A stretch of DNA of 64,000 nt from Porphyromonadaceae bacterium UBA7176. GTDB lineage: Bacteria > Bacteroidota > Bacteroidia > Bacteroidales > Muribaculaceae. The DNA lies in NCBI GenBank assembly GCA_002491245.1, contig DKVO01000004.1:1-64000 (forward strand). Direction: 5' to 3'. Both the position numbers and the translations under genes were made by a program. The first letter of the stretch is position 1. The number at the start of each line of letters is the position of its first letter. This document shows positions 61,417-64,000 of the stretch, one piece after another. The notes below the pieces were generated by a model. That model searched no databases, was not told where the DNA came from, and was given only the letters and a program-made list of their open reading frames with translations.

Positions 61417-61437
61417 ATCAAATTCATTTAGTTTCCG

Positions 61438-61469
61438 CAAATTTAACAATAAAGCATCAATAAATCAAT
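61438..61469 (-). promoter_or_regulatory. Putative promoter of the small exported protein
   Basis: Minus-strand TAAATTTG (61438-61445) with ATTG (61466-61469) 20 bases upstream in place of TTTG. Confidence 0.5.
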
Positions 61470-61569
61470 CGCGCAGCATATCCTGCCACATAAATTGTCA
61501 CACTTCTACAACTCTGATATAGTATATCTCGAAGAGATTTCTTAATTTTGCGTATATAACAGCTTCGAT

Positions 61570-63009
61570 ATGATAACAAAAGAAGAAGTTTTGGAATTGC
61601 TGACATCAACCGAAACCTATCGTGTTGAGCGCACAATCAGTACCGGCAACATGGACAAGTTCTGTGAGGCCATTTGTGCTTTTGCCAACGATATGCCCAA
61701 TTCTCGGAAAAACGGCTATCTCATTATCGGGGCACATGACGATGGAAAGTTGTCTGGGTTGAAAGTGGACGATGCTCTTATGAAGAAAATATCAGGCATC
61801 CGTTCAGATGGCAACATTCTCCCGTTGCCGACTATGTCAGTTGACCGTTTAGTGTTTCCCGAAGGTGATTTGTTGATAGCTGAGGTTCGTCCTTCTGACT
61901 TGCCACCAGTCCGTTATCGTGGTCGAGCGTTCATTCGTATCGGGCCACGCCGCGACATCGCCACCGAAACCGAAGAACGTATATTGGCCGAACGGCGTTG
62001 CTCATTCATGGCTACATTTGACGCTACTCCTTGCCTAAATGCAAAGTTGGAGGACTTGGATATAGATTATATCAAGAATACATATCTTCCAAAATTTCTT
62101 GATGAGGATACACTCGCAACTGACAAGCGCGATATCAAGGAGCAACTTGCGTCTATCCATCTCTACGACCGTAAAAATGATTGTCCGACTTATGCCGGGA
62201 TAATATTGTTTGGTACCAATCCCAAATATTTTCTTTTAGGCAATTACGTGCAGTTTGTTCGTTTCACAGGAAAGGACAAAGGTGGCGACATATTGAACGA
62301 GCGAGAGTTCTACGGACCTCTTTACAAGATGCTTCCTGCATTGGAATCATTTGTAAAAGATGGCATCATAACACAACGTCCTGTACCAGCATCTCTTTTC
62401 CGCGAAAAAACTGTATGGAATTATCCTGAAGGTGCTATCCGAGAACTAATGATGAATGCCTGTATGCACCGCGATTATCAATCAAATATGCCAATTCGGT
62501 TGTATCAATTTGATAATTATATCGAAATTATGAACGCCGGAGGGTTATACGGCGAAGCACGCCCTGAAAACTTCCCTTCGGTTAATGACTACCGCAATCC
62601 GCTTATTGCAGAGGCTATGCGAATGATGAAATATGTCAACAAGTTCAACCGAGGAGTTACTCGTGTTCAGGAAATGCTCAAAGAAAATGGCAATACTTCC
62701 GCTACCTTTGATGTCAACACCATAACCGCATTTCGAGTAACAGTTCAAGCGACAAATGAAGCCAACTTGTCAAAGGGCACAAGTCAGGGCACAGGTCAGG
62801 GCACAAGTCAAGATAACAAAACCATTGAAGAAAAAATCATAGAATTTTGCAAAGAGCCACGCTCATTAGCGGAAATAACAGCTTATTGCGGCTTCCAAGA
62901 CAAGCGTAAGTTCAGAGAACGATACCTCAATCCGCTCCTTGGCACCCACATCCAAATGACAATCCCCGACAAACCCACCAGTCGTTTTCAAAAATACATT
63001 GCAAATTAA
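61570..63009 (+). CDS. AlbA_2/Schlafen-type ATP-binding regulator
   Basis: A 479-residue predicted DNA-binding protein. The N-terminal AlbA_2 domain (about 1-130) contains FANDMPNSRKNGYLIIGAHD and RGRAFIRIGPRRDIAT. A GHKL-like ATP-binding domain (about 280-390) includes AIRELMMNACMHRDYQS and GLYGEARPENF. A winged-helix-like C-terminus (about 415-470) follows a Gly-Thr-Ser-Gln linker encoded by three 12-bp repeats (62775-62810). Such proteins are common accessory regulators in Bacteroidota. The usual ExKxx motif of the first domain reads YRVERTIS here. A -7 element (TAATTTTG) is at 61543-61550. Confidence 0.85.
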   Translation: MITKEEVLELLTSTETYRVERTISTGNMDKFCEAICAFANDMPNSRKNGYLIIGAHDDGKLSGLKVDDALMKKISGIRSDGNILPLPTMSVDRLVFPEGDLLIAEVRPSDLPPVRYRGRAFIRIGPRRDIATETEERILAERRCSFMATFDATPCLNAKLEDLDIDYIKNTYLPKFLDEDTLATDKRDIKEQLASIHLYDRKNDCPTYAGIILFGTNPKYFLLGNYVQFVRFTGKDKGGDILNEREFYGPLYKMLPALESFVKDGIITQRPVPASLFREKTVWNYPEGAIRELMMNACMHRDYQSNMPIRLYQFDNYIEIMNAGGLYGEARPENFPSVNDYRNPLIAEAMRMMKYVNKFNRGVTRVQEMLKENGNTSATFDVNTITAFRVTVQATNEANLSKGTSQGTGQGTSQDNKTIEEKIIEFCKEPRSLAEITAYCGFQDKRKFRERYLNPLLGTHIQMTIPDKPTSRFQKYIAN

Positions 63010-63072
63010 AAAGAGTTTATGCAGCTAAAATCAAGGAGGGGGTATATATTTTTATAATTTATTGCCATTTTG

Positions 63073-63104
63073 TTTGGTGGTTTCGATATTTTGATATAAA
63101 TTTG
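63073..63104 (+). promoter_or_regulatory. Promoter of the trp operon
   Basis: TTTG (63073-63076), 20 bases, TAAATTTG (63097-63104): exact consensus and spacing. The leader peptide ATG is 29 bases downstream. Confidence 0.88.
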
Positions 63105-63133
63105 CCGCACAGATAAGACAAACAACAGACAGA

Positions 63134-63220
63134 ATGTACACGAATTCGACAAATAACCGTTATTGGTGGCGCCCCGATGATAAAAATCGATGGCGGCACT
63201 GTCTGTGCGAACAAGCATAA
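63134..63220 (+). CDS. trpL: trp operon leader peptide
   Basis: A 28-residue open frame starting MYTNSTNNRYWWRPDD with three Trp codons: a tandem pair at codons 11-12 (63164-63169) and a third at codon 20 (63191-63193). Three Trp in 28 residues is far above expectation. It lies between the promoter and a terminator hairpin, in front of trpB. Ribosome stalling at the tandem codons when charged tRNA-Trp is scarce would control the downstream fold. It was too short to be found by ordinary gene calling. Confidence 0.9.
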   Translation: MYTNSTNNRYWWRPDDKNRWRHCLCEQA

Positions 63221-63280
63221 ATCTCTATTCCAATTCATAAGCTTAATGAAGCCATCGATTTTTACGATGGCTTCTTTTTT
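63171..63280 (+). promoter_or_regulatory. Transcription attenuator of the trp operon
   Basis: Four segments can be read. Segment 1 (63171-63178) pairs with segment 2 (63186-63194) as GCC/GGC and CGAT/ATCG. Segment 2 (63182-63194) is perfectly complementary over 13 bases to segment 3 (63251-63263). Segment 3 with segment 4 forms the terminator GAAGCCATCG/CGATGGCTTC (63248-63257 with 63265-63274) followed by T6. A ribosome stalled at Trp 11-12 masks segment 1, favouring 2:3 antitermination; complete translation allows 1:2 and 3:4. Confidence 0.88.
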
Positions 63281-63313
63281 ATCAATTTATCAAATAGAAA
63301 AACACTTACAACT

Positions 63314-64000
63314 ATGATACCCGTAACTACCACAACATTCAAACATATCCTCCCCGTCAACGACAATGGTTTCTACGGCCCCTTCGGCGGCGCCTTCGTC
63401 CCCGATGTACTCAAGCCCAATATCGACAATCTGCGCGAAGCATTCTACCACTACGCCTCCGACCCGGAATTCAAAACGGAGTTCGACCGTCTTCTCCGCG
63501 ACTATGTGGGCCGCCCGACGCCGCTATACCGCGCACCACGACTCTGTGAACGCTACGGTGCTGAAATCTACCTCAAACGCGAAGACCTCAACCACACCGG
63601 TGCTCACAAAATCAACAATGCCATAGGTTCGGCCCTGCTGGCCAAACGCATGGGCAAGACACGCATCATCGCCGAGACAGGTGCCGGACAACACGGTGTG
63701 GCTGCCGCCACCGTATGCGCCCTGATGGGAATGGAATGTACTGTCTACATGGGAGCTACCGATGTAGAACGACAACTGCCGAATGTAAAGCGGATGGAAA
63801 TGCTCGGAGCTAAAGTCGTTCCCGTCACATCGGGCAACAGCACGCTTAAAGATGCTGTGAACGCAGCTCTTCAGGACTGGTGCGACAATCCCGACAGTTT
63901 TTACTTGATCGGATCAGCAGTAGGGCCGCATCCCTATCCCGAAATGGTGGCGCACTTCCAATCGGTGATCAGCGAAGAGATGCAAAAACAATTGCTCGAA
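63314..64000 (+). CDS. trpB: Tryptophan synthase beta chain (5' part, cut by window end)
   Basis: Joins indole and serine to form tryptophan. The 229 codons present include [19 protein letters not shown], the PLP-lysine motif [37 protein letters not shown] and [16 protein letters not shown]. The frame is open to the window edge, so the C-terminal part lies beyond. Its place directly behind the attenuator fits the Bacteroidota order in which trpB is the first gene of the trp operon. Confidence 0.97.
   Translation, partial: MIPVTTTTFKHILPVNDNGFYGPFGGAFVPDVLKPNIDNLREAFYHYASDPEFKTEFDRLLRDYVGRPTPLYRAPRLCERYGAEIYLKREDLNHTGAHKINNAIGSALLAKRMGKTRIIAETGAGQHGVAAATVCALMGMECTVYMGATDVERQLPNVKRMEMLGAKVVPVTSGNSTLKDAVNAALQDWCDNPDSFYLIGSAVGPHPYPEMVAHFQSVISEEMQKQLLE

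Noticed and set aside
1..64000. tRNA or rRNA genes
   Set aside because: No cloverleaf-like segment with conserved T-loop (GTTCRANNC) and no rRNA-like sequence was noticed in the intergenic regions; a covariance search was not possible here.

Overview
The window looks like a chromosome segment of a gut Bacteroidales, most likely Muribaculaceae (family-level assignment is inference). The evidence is a SusC/SusD polysaccharide-utilization locus, several families largely confined to Bacteroidota (DUF4301, DUF4831, DUF5063, DUF5106, DUF6377), Bacteroidota-type promoters (TTTG, about 20 bp, then TAnnTTTG) in front of many genes, a tryptophan operon that begins with trpB, and moderately high GC content. 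No rRNA, tRNA or CRISPR array was seen.

Layout. 1-600: intergenic, holding an inverted copy of a structured repeat mosaic. 603-8034: housekeeping genes: DUF4301, gmk-nadD-DUF5063-M18 peptidase-HAD phosphatase on +, and folA-thyA-membrane ferredoxin on -. 8106-12698: an accessory pair, an 804-residue protein of unknown function and an apparently intact phage-type terminase large subunit, with no other phage genes, bordered by repeat mosaics. 13070-15315 (-): a secreted protein with an OB-like region and a sorting-like tail, plus a secreted endonuclease/exonuclease/phosphatase-fold enzyme. 15890-24692 (+): dnaE, trxA, nnr, DUF4831, rhomboid protease and a membrane-anchored EEP enzyme. 24828-39980 (+): a beta-glucan PUL with a DUF6377 regulator, SusC, SusD and a tandem-domain surface glycan-binding lipoprotein, then, after a terminator and a new promoter, GH16, GH5 and two GH3 enzymes. 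40149-41359 (+): an AT-richer two-gene cassette, a four-helix membrane protein and a membrane-anchored S24/LexA-like protein. 41578-50541 (-): a monooxygenase-like lipoprotein, a thioredoxin-fold DUF5106 protein, a glycosyltransferase, a flippase and a TolC/HlyD/ABC-2 efflux set without an ATPase. 50743-56149: outer-membrane barrel, HsdR-N-like protein, holA, a 286-bp MITE-like element, frr, pyrH and a GH109-like enzyme. 56508-58979: a 145-nt hairpin and three AT-richer genes of unknown function. 59222-63009: GH20 hexosaminidase, small lipoprotein, AlbA/Schlafen-type regulator. 63073-64000: trp promoter, leader peptide, attenuator and the 5' part of trpB.

How it fits together. The PUL encodes surface capture of a beta-glucan (SusD and the tandem lipoprotein), endo-cleavage (GH16, GH5), import through SusC and conversion to glucose by two GH3 enzymes; the DUF6377 protein is the probable regulator. 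The GH109-like and GH20 enzymes point to host or microbial amino-sugar glycans. The most unusual signals are the modular repeat family whose stems keep pairing through compensatory changes, the orphan terminase pair, the 145-nt hairpin, the membrane-anchored S24-like cassette and a complete classical trp attenuator.
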